From contig JAHLEZ010000016.1 in assembly GCA_020726505.1 (NCBI GenBank), positions 930,001 through 994,000 of the forward strand: DNA of 64,000 nt. The letters are read 5' to 3'. The stretch comes from Leptodontidium sp. MPI-SDFR-AT-0119. Lineage: Eukaryota; Ascomycota; Leotiomycetes; Helotiales; Leptodontidiaceae. The translations under genes were made by a program, and so were the position numbers. The number at the start of each line of letters is the position of its first letter. Positions within the stretch are counted from its first letter, which is position 1. The notes beneath the pieces were generated by a model. That model did no database searches and was not told the origin of the DNA. It saw nothing but the letters and a program-made list of their open reading frames with translations. Shown piece by piece: positions 1-12,382 of the stretch.

Positions 1-1595
1 GTCTCTTCTTGAGTCATATGACGTAGATGTATCGCTGCCGCTAAAGGTAATATTATCGGCGAAGAATTAGTCGTAATACTCCTCTTATGTTTCTTTACAG
101 TCGACGATAAACTATTAGAATCTCTTATTAAAACCTTTTCCGAACTTGCCGTTGAATTTAATACTATTCCGGTGTTTCTATGCCTCTTTTATAGCGTTTT
201 GTTTGTGTTGTGGATACTTTATTAACTAATAGCCCGGCTTCTTATATATAATATATCGTTTCTTAAGTCTTTGTTTGTGTCTACTATAACTTAATTTATC
301 GTAGTTTTTATCTTTTAGTCGGTAATAATACTCGCGGTTTATAAAGAAGGTTTTAGTCGTACTCGCGGAGTTATAAACGTGTTTGTATGTTTAAACGGAG
401 CTCTTGAGTGAATTGACTAGCTCCGTAAGTGTCGCAGGTAGTGCGGAACAGGTGTTTTGGCATTTAAGTAAGTCTTGGTATACTTGTATAAGCTTATTAT
501 ATATGAAGTTGTCGCTTTAGAGGTCGTATATAAAACTATGGCGTATATACGTAAGGTCGTTTAGTATTTGCGTAAAGTATTTTATAAGGCTCTTCTTTAA
601 AGTCTTTTACTTGTATACCTTAAGGTTAATTAGGTTTTATTTAGTCAGGTTCACACGTTTATAGCTCACATCTTTAAAGTAGTAAGAAATGGCCTTTGAT
701 ATCTACGCAAATGTCTCCTTAAGGTGTATTAGGGTGTTGTAATAATACGTCTATGTGTCTCCTCGTAGTATTATTAGAAAGGCCTTCGCATAGTCGTCTC
801 TGCCTATGTCGGCTCTTATGTAATAACCGTAGAAGATGTTGAGCTTAATACTAAATATGTCCCTAGTACCGGCATATTTATCTTCTATATAATATATCTT
901 CTTTAACTATACTAACTTTTGTCCGAGTACTCCGTATTCTTATATAAGTAGTAGTAATAATAACTTATTGTAGTACTCGTTAATTTACTATTATTATTAT
1001 ATATTAAAGTACTACTAAGTCTTTTGTTGACTTAGTTCCCGCTACTCCTTATGTAGTAGTTCTGCGTCGCTTTATTATTATTGTCGGGGGAATAGCTCCT
1101 CTTAGTAAGTACGTGTATTTAAATACTTTAGTTAGTTAATATAGGGCAGGGGGCGTTAATTCCTTGAAGGTGTTATATTCTATTGTTTTAGTATTAGATT
1201 TAAAAGTCGCGGCTCACGTATCTCTTAATATAAAAGTCGCGGACTTAGTGTCTTTTAATATTAAGGTCGAGCTTAAGTCGTTGTATCCTTACGTACTAGT
1301 AAAGAGCTGTAGTGAACCTTTAGTAGTTATGTAGGCTAGTTGTTGTCGTTCTTTAGTGACTTTAGAGAGGTTCTTTAGTTAGATAATATATAATTGGCTT
1401 TCTTTATTTTCTTAAGACAAAGATTAAAGTATACTAACTTAAAAGAAAGAAGGTCTTCTTATATAGTTATTATTTTATTGTCTTCTTATATTAGTAAGTC
1501 TTTTTTAGTTTAATATTCTTATAAAGCTTATACTAGCGGTTATGTCGTGTTAACGTTGACTCCTCTTGATCTCAGTACTTTAACTATCTTATTAA
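1..1595 (-). mobile_element. RIP-degraded retroelement, gag-like part (piece 1 of 3)
   Basis: AT-rich sequence with very few CpA/TpG and no intact ORF. Read on the minus strand, about 260-660 gives a long protein-like stretch with few stops, including segments such as TCSALPATLTELVNSLKSS and TFFINREYYYRLKDKN. This resembles the end of a retrotransposon gag before the zinc knuckle. The same strand stays protein-like in the pieces at 3448-3866 and 22550-23460, so these are probably one element split by two later LTR insertions. The pol part would lie left of position 1. Which family (Copia or Gypsy) is not settled; assignment as gag is inference from composition and context. Confidence 0.45.
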
Positions 1596-1600
1596 GTTTG

Positions 1601-1785
1601 TGTCGTGCAGGCACGGGATGATGTTTGGTTAGCTGTGCGCTACACTAGATATGGTTTCTGCCACGTTATACCGCTTTCAGGAGAACAACGTGTTCCCCTG
1701 ATTTCCTTATGTATTTTAGAAAACAATAAAGCACTTCAATTCTCCCTACGTTAATCGTAAGGCTTTACTCTACTTCTACACTACA
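1601..1785 (+). repeat. 5' LTR of the Copia-like element
   Basis: 185 bp, starting TGTCGTGCAGGCACGGG and ending CTACA. It pairs over its full length with 3258-3442. Its outer flank GTTTG matches the flank of the other LTR. Confidence 0.88.
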
Positions 1786-1796
1786 GTTATGAGCCC
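1786..1796 (+). other. Primer binding site, half-tRNA type
   Basis: GTTATGAGCCC follows the LTR without a gap. It is the reverse complement of the anticodon stem-loop segment GGGCUCAUAAC of initiator tRNA-Met. Priming by an internally cut tRNA-iMet is known for Drosophila copia and relatives. The match is seen in the sequence; the tRNA sequence is from general knowledge. Confidence 0.7.
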
Positions 1797-2040
1797 CGTG
1801 ACGAAGCTATTAAGTTAGTATTCTTCCTTTTATACTTTGCAGATTTAAGTAAAGCTGTTAACGTAGGCTTAGTAAGTGACAAATAACGTCGGCGCTTTCT
1901 ACCTATTAATAAGTGTAATTCACACCGCCATTTCCCTTTAACCTCTCTAGAAAAGGGTAAATCGAGCACCTGTACTCGAGATTCTCTTCTCCTCTTTAAT
2001 AAATCTATCGAACCCTCGAGAGAGCAGCCATCTCTTCGCC

Positions 2041-2346
2041 ATGGCAGACTCAACTTCAGTCTCCTCCTCCAATAATCGAACGCCGCTCAACTACGACAGG
2101 CAAACCTAGACTCTATGGTACTAAGCCTTCAAATCCTTCTGTATCTTCCACAAGGTATGGACGTCGGTTGATCCAGAATTACCGGTCGCTCCAAATAGCC
2201 CGAAAAGCAGCAAGACCAGCACCAACGCCAGCGGCCGCAACGGCAGCTCTACCAGCTCCACCTACAGCTGTAGCAGGAGCAGCAGCCGCAGGAGCAGCAG
2301 GAGAAGCCAGAGATGCTCCCAGAGGAGTCTCTTCACCACCCTCTGA
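2041..2346 (+). pseudogene. gag-like ORF remnant of the Copia-like element
   Basis: Begins at an ATG (MADSTSVSSSNNRTPLNYDR) and stays protein-like for about 100 codons, with in-frame stops at CAA/CAG- or TGG-type positions (TAG, TAA) that fit RIP. The later part is a Ser/Arg/Ala-rich low-complexity tail. No CCHC zinc knuckle is visible. A role as a nucleocapsid-type Gag is inferred from position after the primer site; the reading frame is dead. Confidence 0.5.
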
Positions 2347-3257
2347 TTTAGAGGAGGAATCGACGTAGAGAGCAGCCGAGGCCGCACCTAAAGCACGACT
2401 AGCAGAGCCAGTTACTCCACCGGCAGCTCCACTAATAATAACTTGACCCTTGAGGGCCGCAAAAACAGGAGCTCTTAGGCGCTTTAATTCCTAAAAAGGT
2501 TAGTAATTATACGTTAAAAAAGAATAACTTAAGGAATTTACTTTTTCGCCTGCGTTATTTAAGAGCGTAGCCTAATAAACTAGGAAAGGAGCCTAGGCAG
2601 TAGTAGGAGTAACCTTATAAGAGTGGCCCGAGGCGCACGCAAAGTAGCGAGTACCCTGACTAACAATATCAAAGTACTCGCCGGTGCTTTTAGTTTAGAG
2701 GACGTTATTAATACAACTTAAATAAACAACCGCACGCTTAGCTCCCTTAATACGAGGAGCACGAGCACGAGTAATAAGAGCAGCCGCAGCAGCTCTCTTT
2801 AGAGCAGGAGCAGCCTTTAGAGCCTTCTTAGCATCCTTCTTCTTCTTCGCCTACTATAGTTAGTAATGTTCAAATTAATACATAGCCCTAAAATTAACGA
2901 TTAACTTAACAAAAATCAACTCAATAACTTATAATAGTAGCCAAACGATTAGCCTTAACAGCCTTAGTAGAGCGCTTTAATACACTTATAATATCAATTA
3001 ATTAATTTACTGATTAGTTAATTAATTATTAATTAGTTGATTAGTTAGTAAATTGAAAGGTCGATTTATATATATTATAAAGAGGTTACAAGATCAAGAA
3101 TCAAGTAGGGGATGCGCTACTTTAAATAAAACAGTTGTTTGTTTAACTTAGTAGTACAGGAATAGTTGTAGCCTAATCGTTTAGTTTCATATTACTCTCA
3201 CTTAGCGCAGCCAACCACAATACTAGTAGCTTACTATTGTCACTTAGCTGGGGGGTG

Positions 3258-3442
3258 TGTCGTGTAAGCACGGGATGATGTTCGGTTAGCTGTGCGCTAC
3301 GCTAGATATAGTTTCTGCCACGTTATACCGCTTTTAAGAGAATAACGTGTTCCCCTGATTTCCTTATATATTCTAAAAAACAATAAAGCACTTTAATTCT
3401 CCTTACGTTAATCGCAAGGCTTTACTTCACTTTTGCACCACA
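3258..3442 (+). repeat. 3' LTR of the Copia-like element
   Basis: 185 bp copy of 1601-1785 with scattered transitions, preceded by a short G-run (GGGGG at 3251-3255) that can be the polypurine tract and followed by the target duplication GTTTG. Confidence 0.88.
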
Positions 3443-3447
3443 GTTTG

Positions 3448-3866
3448 CCCTTACGTATAACGCTTTATAATTGTAAGCTCCATTCGATGAAGTCGTCCTG
3501 AAATTCCATTCGTAGGTCTTTGTCGTCGTATTGTCTGTCGAGATATCTCTAGATGTAGTCGTCGAAGTCGGAGTAGTCGCGCTTAGTTAGTACAAGTAAC
3601 GAGTATTTGTCTCCTTTCTTTTTCTTAAGTAGCTTATAAAAGTCTTTGGCTTGGGAACTTTCTCTTGACTATAGTTAGTAGAATATATTATAACTAAGTG
3701 ATTTGTTATTCTTTAAAGGTGGTTCGCTAGGGGGTTTATTATATTCTAATAAAGGTCGGTTAAGTAGTTCACTAAATAGTAGTACGTCTTTAAAATTATT
3801 TGAATTGTGGCGTGATCGAGCCATGCTTAAGTAAGGCTACTTGTCGTTAAGTAGTTAGGGTTTAGT
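3448..3866 (-). mobile_element. RIP-degraded retroelement, gag-like part (piece 2 of 3)
   Basis: Continues the element at 1-1595 after removal of the Copia-like insertion. On the minus strand about 3490-3600 reads as an acidic/aromatic stretch, DYSDFDDYI then RYLDRQYDDKDLRMEFQDDF, with one stop between. This is a good fit to coding sequence and is placed between gag pieces. The right end is cut by the Gypsy insertion, whose target duplication GTAT is at 3867-3870. Confidence 0.45.
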
Positions 3867-3870
3867 GTAT

Positions 3871-4154
3871 TGTGGGAGGGATAAAGCCCAATAAACCACA
3901 CAACAAGAGAGGTAGCATGTAGTGAGGTACGGGAGAGATTCTAGGCGTAAGAAATCGCGGATTAATTAAATCTAAAGATAATACATATCTAAAGAGCATA
4001 AAACCTTAAGGGAGTGGAGGAGAAAAAAGTGTATTTAATAAATATCTATAAACGTTCTTAATTCTTGAGTTAATTTCAAGTATTAAGTTCTTTTATATAA
4101 AAAGAGCTTATCCGGTCAAGTGATAAAGGAGCTACTAGAGTCTTCCCCACTATA
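3871..4154 (-). repeat. 3' LTR of the outer Gypsy element
   Basis: 284 bp; pairs along its full length with 22262-22545 with mostly transition differences. On the element's strand it is the downstream LTR because a purine tract sits at its inner edge. Confidence 0.87.
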
Positions 4155-4170
4155 TTCGTCCCCCTTTTTA
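4155..4170 (-). other. Polypurine tract of the outer Gypsy element
   Basis: Read on the minus strand, TAAAAAGGGGGACGAA lies immediately before the 3' LTR. It sets the direction of the element and agrees with the strand of the pol motifs. Confidence 0.65.
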
Positions 4171-4699
4171 AAAATCATACTCGCCCTCGAGCGACTTAAT
4201 ATAAAAGAAACACTCTACTAATTAAAAGCTCTATAAATTAACGTTGTTAGCAGGAAGCCTAGTAAAAAAGAAGTCCCGTGATAGTTGACCTATCACCTTT
4301 AGAAGTAAACAATCGCCTTACTTAACGCCGCTAGTCTACTTTTATAAGGTTAACTCTCCCCTACTAACTTTTTAACTTTAATTCTCTAAATATAATAACC
4401 TCTCCTTAACACTATTCCTTTTATAAAGTACTTTAATATACTTTAACTTCTTTACTCCTTCTCTTATTAATTAAATAACACTTTTTATACCTTTTTTCAC
4501 TTTAATTTTCCAAAGAAAACAAACTTCCTCGCTAAACTTATGTTAAGATCGACTTTATTATTACACTTCTTTATATTACTAAGGCAAGATCTCCCTTTAT
4601 TTAAAGAAGACTTTAGCTACTATGACTCTAGTATCCTTAGAGGTCTCTTTGCCGCTAACTTCACGCTATTTAGTACCTTTTAGGGCAATAACCTTAGCC

Positions 4700-5200
4700 T
4701 TCACTATTAATTCTAGCGCGCCATTAGAGCTTAACACCTTTAATTTCGCTGTTACTTAGTCGCAGAGGTGACGTAGTCGAGAGCCTTTCTTACTTACTTT
4801 TCTTCCTGTCGAGTAATAACTTTAACATAACACTTACGTTGACTTGTGCGCAATCTCTCTTTAGCTCTCTATGCCTTAATTTCTAAACAATAACTTTAGT
4901 ATAAAACTAAGTCGCCTTAACGCTGTAAGTTGACCTTCTATAACACTATTCTAAGCTCTACTAACTCGTCGTAGGCCTTTAAGAAGAGTCCTTCGTTATT
5001 AGCCACTTCGGAGGTACTATTAAAATCGGTTCGCTTTATTTTAGCTTAAACGCTCTTAACTTTAATACTAAAGGTCAATATTATAGAGGTCTTAACGCAT
5101 CTTAATTTCGTAAGTTATACTCTTATCTCTTCCTCTTGTACTTAACTAGCTATTTATAGATTATATTAATACCTTTCTTGCGGCGATTTAAGGTACTACT
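4700..5200 (-). pseudogene. Degraded coiled-coil-like ORF downstream of integrase
   Basis: On the minus strand one frame stays protein-like for at least 150 codons with a few RIP-type stops. It is rich in Glu, Lys, Gln, Arg and Leu, with segments such as QEEEIRV, LTKLRCVKTSIILTFSI, NNEGLF, AYDELVELRIVL and RAKERLRTSQRKCYVKV. The composition suggests a helical, coiled-coil protein. It lies between the integrase region (interrupted by the nested element) and the 3' LTR, where Gypsy elements sometimes carry an extra ORF. No known family recognised. It could alternatively belong to another buried element. Confidence 0.4.
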
Positions 5201-6090
5201 ACGGTCTTTAATTTTTAACTTGTGTTTTAAGAAGTAACTAAAGTAAACTTTAAAACTTCACCTTAACGTTATTTAGCTAAGTATTAAACTATTTAACCTC
5301 TTTATAGCGCCGGTGCTTATATTCTCTTTATAAGTCAAGGAAACGATATTATTTGTCTTTTTTAGGTTCGTAAACTAATAGGAATTAAGGCCACCTCGTG
5401 TGACTACCCGTATTAAACTCCACCTCTTAAGTTAAAAACGTGCGTATCGCGCCGTACTAATCTTCCCTTAGTAATAAGTCATTGAATAGTTTTTAGGTCC
5501 CTTTACAAATACGCTCTTGTTATACTTACGTAAGTCATACTACTAAAGATAAGTGGCATTATTCCGCTAGTCTCTTATTAATCAGTTAGTTAGATAGAGT
5601 AGAGGCTAGATCCGCTAATTTCGAAGGTTTATAACAGAAAGCCGGGAGGAATAAGTAAACTAACAGTCGTAATACGCCGAGTAAAGTTAAGAGGCTATAA
5701 TAGGTTCTTAGTTCTTAGTGTAGTGGAAATGGCCCCTTCTCTCTTTGACAAGTAAGTTACCTCCTATTATTAAAGCTAATAGAGGGTCTTTAAAACAGCT
5801 GAGCTTTCTGGGGGCAAAAGAGTTTAGTTAACTTAAGCACTATTAAGCTAGCAGTAGCTAAGCATAAGATGGCATACTGTGGGGTCCTGTTAGCTAAGAT
5901 CTTCTCGAAATAGTGGTTCGGTTATAATTAAGGTCTTTTAATTACTTTAGTTCCTTAATAAAGGTTAAAGAACTTATTATTAATCTTAAGGTCGAAGCTA
6001 AACTTGACTCTTAACTAATTACTCTATAAGTTATTAGCTTTTGTCCCTGTCCGTTTTACTTAACGACACCTCTCGGAATAATGTAGTAAG

Positions 6091-6392
6091 TGTTACGGCT
6101 GGCCAGAGGTTAATACGGCGAGTTGACTCAAGCTTTGTATTTAGACCTAAGGCTACGCTCAGAATCGAGAAGAAAAGACAAGGAGGAAAGGAGAGCTCTC
6201 CTAAAGGGGGAGCTCGAGTATAAATACATGAAGGGCCCTCCTAATAGGGCTTAACGTAGTCGAGTGCCATTCACGTTAATATGTCGCAGGCTCGCCTCTT
6301 AGTCTTCCTTATTAGGCTTAGCGCCGTCGCATAGCCAGCGATACTACGAGCCTATGTCGGTTAAAATACGAGGCGCATCGTAAGTCGTAACA
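6091..6392 (-). repeat. 3' LTR of the inner Gypsy element
   Basis: 302 bp; pairs with 12383-12684. The outer flank is GTAAG. Confidence 0.9.
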
Positions 6393-6410
6393 TTACCCTC
6401 CCCTCCTAAA
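6393..6410 (-). other. Polypurine tract of the inner Gypsy element
   Basis: On the minus strand TTTAGGAGGGGAGGGTAA abuts the 3' LTR. It is a clear plus-strand primer and fixes the orientation. Confidence 0.75.
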
Positions 6411-7299
6411 AAACTACGTCCGCGTAGTTGTAACTATAATTATATTGTCTTCTAAGTCGTTATAGTCGTTAATACTAGCGTTATAAGCCTCTAGCCACTT
6501 TAGGAGAGCTCTCGGCGGGCCCTTAGTGTTAAGATACTCTAAGTAGAACCGCTTAATTATATATAGAGCTATTATAGTATCCGAGTATAAGTATTACTTT
6601 AAGTCCTCGTCGGCGCCTAGCCACTTAATATAATAAAATAACTTGTTTCGTATAACCTTAGAGCCAAAGATGCCTTTAATTTCCCACTTATTTTACTTAA
6701 GCAACAGCTAAATAAGTGCCGGCGTAACTCTAACTTGTCTTAATAGGGGGTTATTAACGTACTTACAGAGCGAGTACAAGTGGAAGACAAAGTGAATTAA
6801 CTAGTCCTCTAGTAGCTTAACTCTTTAGCTCTCTCCTTCCCTAGTGATTACTTTAATAAGGCCGTACTACTTATTAAATAACTTCCTTAAAAGTCAGTTA
6901 ACGTTTTAGTTCCGAGTGTCGACTAGTACTAAGTCGCTAACGTCTTAGTCGACAGCGCGTCGCCCACGATTCGCTAGTCGTTTTATTTTCTCTTGTTAAT
7001 TCTTAAAGGACGATTATACGACTTTTGTGACCTCCTTTATTTATAATACTACTTAGAGAGCCTCCTCGCGATTGAGTTTCTTTATTACTATAGCTAGAGG
7101 CTTTAAGTTAACTAAGTCCTAAGAAGTCCTCGGCTTAATGCCGTTAAGTAGCTAAAAAGGAGACAGGTGGCCTAGGGACTCGTGTAATAACATTAATTAA
7201 GTGATAATTATAATTAGTAAGAGGTCGCTCTAATTATCTTAATATTAATAGTAAAAGGGACAGAGCCGTTACTTAATATATTAATTCGTTACTTCCGTT

Positions 7300-9130
7300 T
7301 AACCGTTGACGTTTAGGTTATACGCCGTCGTTAGCTTTACTTTAGTCCCGAGGATATAATAGTACTCCTTTTAAAAGGAGGAGACAAACTGAGGTCCTTA
7401 GTCTGAGATAATAGAGTCTGGCATATTAAAGTGTCGAGTCTAATAGACGAAGAAGAGAATAACTATACTTTTAATAGTAATTATATTGTTATAAGGTATT
7501 AAGACCGGTTTCTTAAATAAGCGGTTAATAAGAACTATAGTAAAGTTATAGCCGTGTTTGTCTAGTAATAACTTCGTAAAGTCTATTATAAGGTATTAAT
7601 ACAGCCGAGTAGGGATTAATAGGGGGTATAAGAAGCTAGGGGTCTTATCCCTACGGGCTTTTTGTCGAGAGTAACTATAGTTTATTACGTATTAAGCTAT
7701 GTCCGTAGTAAGGCCGTTCTAGTAATATTTGCGACTTAGTAATACCTTTATCTTTCTAATCCTCGTATGTGCTACTAAAGGTTAAGAGTATATATGGCGT
7801 ATAAGTGTCGTGTAAAGCTCTAGCGGTTCTAAGGGCACTTTTAGGCGGCCTTAGAAAAGTAGCTTGTCGTTTATTAGCTCGTAATCTAGCGACTGTTCCT
7901 TAGCCTTTTATTAAAAAGGCTCTAACGAAGGCGAAGACTTATTAGCCAAGAGTACTTAATTAATAACGTCGTATTCCGCGATATTATATATTACTATAAA
8001 ATTAAGGTTTAGCTCCTCCGCGGTTAACGTCTCCGGGTTAATTAGCATTCCTGTATTCGACTCTAGCTCTGGCTCTATCCTTAGGTCGTCACGTGACTTA
8101 GTATCGCGATCTAGGATTATAGCGTCTATAAGTACTAAGGGTATTATTTCTACGACTTTAATATAAGCGTCTATGGGATCGACGGTAAAGAGCTAGAGGT
8201 TACTAGCGACTCGCGGGTTAATTTTGTTAGTCAGAATTAGCTATTAACTACAGATAGCCCGCTTACGTGCCTCTATAGTCGTGAAGTCTTAATCCCGTCG
8301 AGACAAAGTATTAGCTAAGGTATTAGTCGTCTTAATATAATATATAATCGTGAAATAAAAGTCCGTAAAGAACTTAGCCTATTGAGCTTACTTAGCCGTA
8401 AAGTCCTTAGTAGTTATAAAGTACTTTAGGGCTTAATAATTTATATAAACAAAGACATTTTTCTAGGCACTTAAGAGCTTTAAGTGATATTACTTAAATA
8501 ACTAGAAAATCGCTAATATCTCTTTATTATAGATCGAGTAGTTGAGCTCAAGGTCTATTATAGTCTTAAAAAAGTATCTTATAAAGTAAAAAGTATTGTC
8601 CTCTTAAAGTTAAGATAAAACCTTAGTGACGACTTTATTTAAGGAATTAGTCTTTAGCCGCGTTTACTTAGTAAGGTCGTAGTAGTAAAGAACTGGCGTA
8701 AATTAGAGGGCCTCCTAGAGAGTTTCTTAAGCGTCTTTATAAGTACTATTGAATTTAAAGGAAACGTCCTTTTCAGTGAGTATTATAAGAGGTCGTGTAA
8801 TATAACTATAGTCCTTAATAAACCGGTAGTAAAAGTTATAGAAACTAAAGTAACTCTATATACCCTGTATATTGTCGGCGTACTACTAGTCCTTGATTAC
8901 ACTAATCTTCTCTAAGTCTACTTCTACGCTATTAATACTAATAATAAATCCTAAGAACCTCGTCTTTTACACACTAAACTCAGACTTCTTAATATTAGCT
9001 TAAAGTCTATATACTTGTAATATTATTATAACTTTCTTAACGTGGACCTTGTGTTCCTCGGGAGTTAATAAATATGTAAAGATGTCGTTTATATAAGCCG
9101 CGTAAAAGTCGTCGAGGTGCTTAATAAGAA
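7300..9130 (-). pseudogene. pol remnant of the inner Gypsy element (RT to integrase)
   Basis: The minus strand near 8990-9118 reads DDFYAAYINDI followed by LLTPEEHKVHVKKVI. This is the Gypsy reverse-transcriptase active-site region (normally YIDDI, here with one Asp codon changed to Asn, a G-to-A change). Further down, near 7500-7600, TIDFTKLLLDKHGYN matches the first catalytic Asp region of a Gypsy integrase. Many TAA/TAG codons interrupt the frame. The order RT then IN on the minus strand agrees with the polypurine tract. RNase H should lie between; I did not pin its residues. Confidence 0.7.
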
Positions 9131-12100
9131 TATTATTAATAAATCACTAAAAAGTCGCCGGACTATTTATAAAGCTAAAGGGAAGGACCTTATACTTATA
9201 CGTGCTATATTAAGTGTAAAAGGTCGTGTAGTCCTTACTCTTAGGGGACATACGAATACAGTAGAAAGCTTACTAAATATCGAGCTTTATAAAGACCTTT
9301 GCCTTATAAATACGTACTATTATCTTATCAATTAAAGGGATTAGGTACAGGTCCTTCTTTAATAGGGCATTTAACTTCCGGTAGTTGACGCATAACCAGA
9401 GACTGCCATCGGCTTTCTTAGCGAAGAGAATAGGGGCTATATATAGTGTGCTAAAGGGCTTAATAAAACCTTTATATAAGTTATTAATAATATACCGCTT
9501 AGTCTCTAACAGCTATTTTTTAGTTATACGCTAAAGAGGCTTAAAAGACAAGTCATTCTCTTTAGTAAGCTCGATCTAGTAGTCTATGCCTTAGTAATAC
9601 GCTAGTAACTTATTAAAGGCTCGCCGGGAGAAGAGAGGAGTATACTCTTAATACTTTATAAAGAGCTTCTTACTTACTAGTTCGTTATTTTATACGTACT
9701 TAGCCTTTAGGGCCTCTTTTAAGGTCAAGTCTCCGTTTATTAATACTAGCTCGATACTTAATTAGTCTAAGGCCTCTCACCGACGTTAAGTCAACTCTTA
9801 GTTAATCTTATACACTAATACTATAAAGGTTTCCACCTTCGTCTTCTTAGTCTTTTTAAGTCGGAAATACGTCGTAGACATCGCCGCTATTAATATAAGG
9901 AAAATTTCTGTAGTAAGCGCCTTTAGCTAGTAATTCGCCGGGGAAGCTCCACGGGCTCTCTTGTCCTTAAGTAATAATCTTAGATTATAGGATATTAGAG
10001 GGTTTAATTAATCCTTTATAATACACAGGCGTTCTTTGACCTCTCTAGTAAAGCTCAAGGGTCGAGTTAGCGAGACGCTAGCAGTAAGTCGTACAGAGAC
10101 CTTTGACTTAAAGGAGTCGTTAAGTGCCGTAATCTTGGCTTGCCTCCGACAGTAATTATTCACGTTTATAAGGGTATCTCTTCGTTTTATATCGAGTTAG
10201 TGAGACTTAACGATTAGTTTATTAAAACAGTTAATGTCAACGAAGACTCGCTAATTAAAATACGGCTAAACTAATATATTTAGTGGCTACTTTAATTAAT
10301 TGCGGTTCTTAGTATACGACTACTTTAGGTTATAATACTCTAAGAACTTCCGACTAATTAAGACGTTAGTATTTCTTAAGTTAGTCACTAAAAAGGGGAA
10401 GTTAATTCGCTGGCGGTCAATCGTCAAAGTAAATAAGACGGCTGTATTAATTAGCTTTCTTTTCTTGCTATTATAGTTAGTTAAGACGATTAGCTAAGAG
10501 AGGAATATAAAAGAGATATTAAATTACTTAATAAGTTAATATACGAGAGAGGTTTTAATTATACTAAAAATATTAGCTCCGCTATTAATATGTGTAAGTG
10601 TTTTAATAAAGAATTTATTCCTTCTTAATTTAATATTAATTAAGAATTATTGTCTTTTAATAAGAGTATAGAAATTAAATATTAAGTCCTTTTATAAGTT
10701 ATAGCCTATATCAAAGTATAAGTCTTTACTACGGCCTAAGAGTTTTTTAATAACTTATTAGTCTTTAGATCCTCGCTAACGACTAGTTAGGAAATCGACT
10801 TATTAAGAGCCTAGTCTTTACGGCGCTTAAGGCAGTCACTAGCTTAATAGCTAGTCTTATTATAATAAAGACAAGTGTTAAAAGAGACGTCCTTAAGTAT
10901 AGAAAGAGGTATAAGAGACTTAAGTCGGCGTAAGACAGGCGAAGGAGAAGGCGTACGCTAGCGGATATCTAACGACTGTCTTAGAGTCAGTAATCTCTAC
11001 GCGTAAGAAGCGGGGGTAAGGGAGGTCGAGTGTAAGTTGTCTTTCTTTAAAATACCGCGTGAGTCACTAATACTAGTGTTATTAAAAGAGACTCGAGGAA
11101 CTTCGCGGGTAATAGTAATAATACGTCTATTAACTCGTCTAGTAGCGATATTTTATAACTCGCGATCTAAGACGACTAAGAACTTATTAAGAACTATATA
11201 ATCTCTAGCGAATTTATACTTCTTAGTTTAGATATTATACTTAAGCTTATCTAAGACTTTTTTATATACGTTATTAAACTAGTAGTTAAGTGAGATTTTT
11301 CTAATAGCCGCGTACGTCGTGAACTTTATATAGAATTCGTTATAAGTTATATTACTTATTTATAATTAATTATACTTAAGCTTAGCTGCTTATACTTAAT
11401 TATAGTTAAAGAAACGTTAGTTTAAGGCCTTTAAAACGTCGGCGGCTTTATTAAAGTCTCTAGCAAAGTCAGGGTCTATTTATTAAAGGATAATAGTCTT
11501 AGCCTCTCCATTTATACACTTAAAGTAAATATAGACTTACGATTTGCTACTAAAGAAGTTACTTAAGTACTTTTAAATAAAGAACTTTATATTTATCTTT
11601 TAAGCGTCGTATTTAATTTCGCCCTTATAGTCGCTAAAAGGGGTACAGGGGTACTTGACCTTATTAGGCTTAATAGTAAGGATAGTAAGGTTTAGCTTAA
11701 AGAGGTAATAGTCGGCGGTAGGCTAAAGGTCCACTGTAAAAGCACGTATAGATTAATTAAAAGGGGAGGGAGTGCTAGTCCCTTAGTAAGGGTTATTAAT
11801 AGTATATTAAGTGAAGGCTTATATAATAGCAGCGGCGATAGTAGAGCTAATAGAGTCCTTAATTAATTAATTTACCTTAGCTTATTAAGCGGGGGTAAGG
11901 CCTTTTATATTAGTAGGCTCTAGCGATGCGTCGAAGAAGCGCTAGGGTTTGTCCTCTAGGTCTAAGTCGAATCCGTTAAAGCTCTCTTACTCCTTCGAGA
12001 GAGTCTCGACCGAAGAGATGGGGGTGTTAATAAAGCTTAGCTGTATAGGGGCGCTCCTTTCTCTAGAGCTTCGCCGACGAGGGAGAGAAGTTAGTAGTAG

Positions 12101-12382
12101 TAGTAAAGTAGGGTAAAGAGGTGTTTAAGGTTATTAATTAATATATTAATTAGACATGCGTTCGAAACGGGGCGCGCGTCAAGTTACGACAAAGTAAGTT
12201 AATTGCGAGAGAATATCTAGTTTTCTCTAGGACAGTCTACTACTAAGGCAGAGAGGTACTTATCTGTCGAATAAGTTAAGGTGTTAAGGCTCGTTATTGA
12301 CTTACTATAAGGGCAAGTTAATAAGGCGTAAGACCGGGTGAAATATAACGCTTCATAATAAAGGGGTATTAGTCTTTTCTTA

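Larger units (their letters stand above)
1601..3442 (+). mobile_element. Copia-like LTR retrotransposon, short, non-autonomous, RIP-mutated
   Basis: Two 185 bp direct repeats (1601-1785 and 3258-3442) begin with TG and end with CA. They are flanked by a perfect 5 bp target duplication, GTTTG, at 1596-1600 and 3443-3447. The repeats differ mainly by C/T and G/A transitions, as expected from RIP. Directly after the left LTR lies an 11-nt match to the complement of the initiator tRNA-Met anticodon region, the half-tRNA primer site typical of Copia-type elements. The interior is only about 1.47 kb and holds a gag-like ORF remnant but no recognisable reverse transcriptase or integrase, so the copy could not have moved by itself. 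It sits inside an older retroelement. Confidence 0.85.

Noticed and set aside
9117..9335. Plus-strand ORF of 72 codons in the inner Gypsy
   Set aside because: Antisense to the reverse-transcriptase region, which is clearly coded on the minus strand; an artefact of RIP-altered stops.
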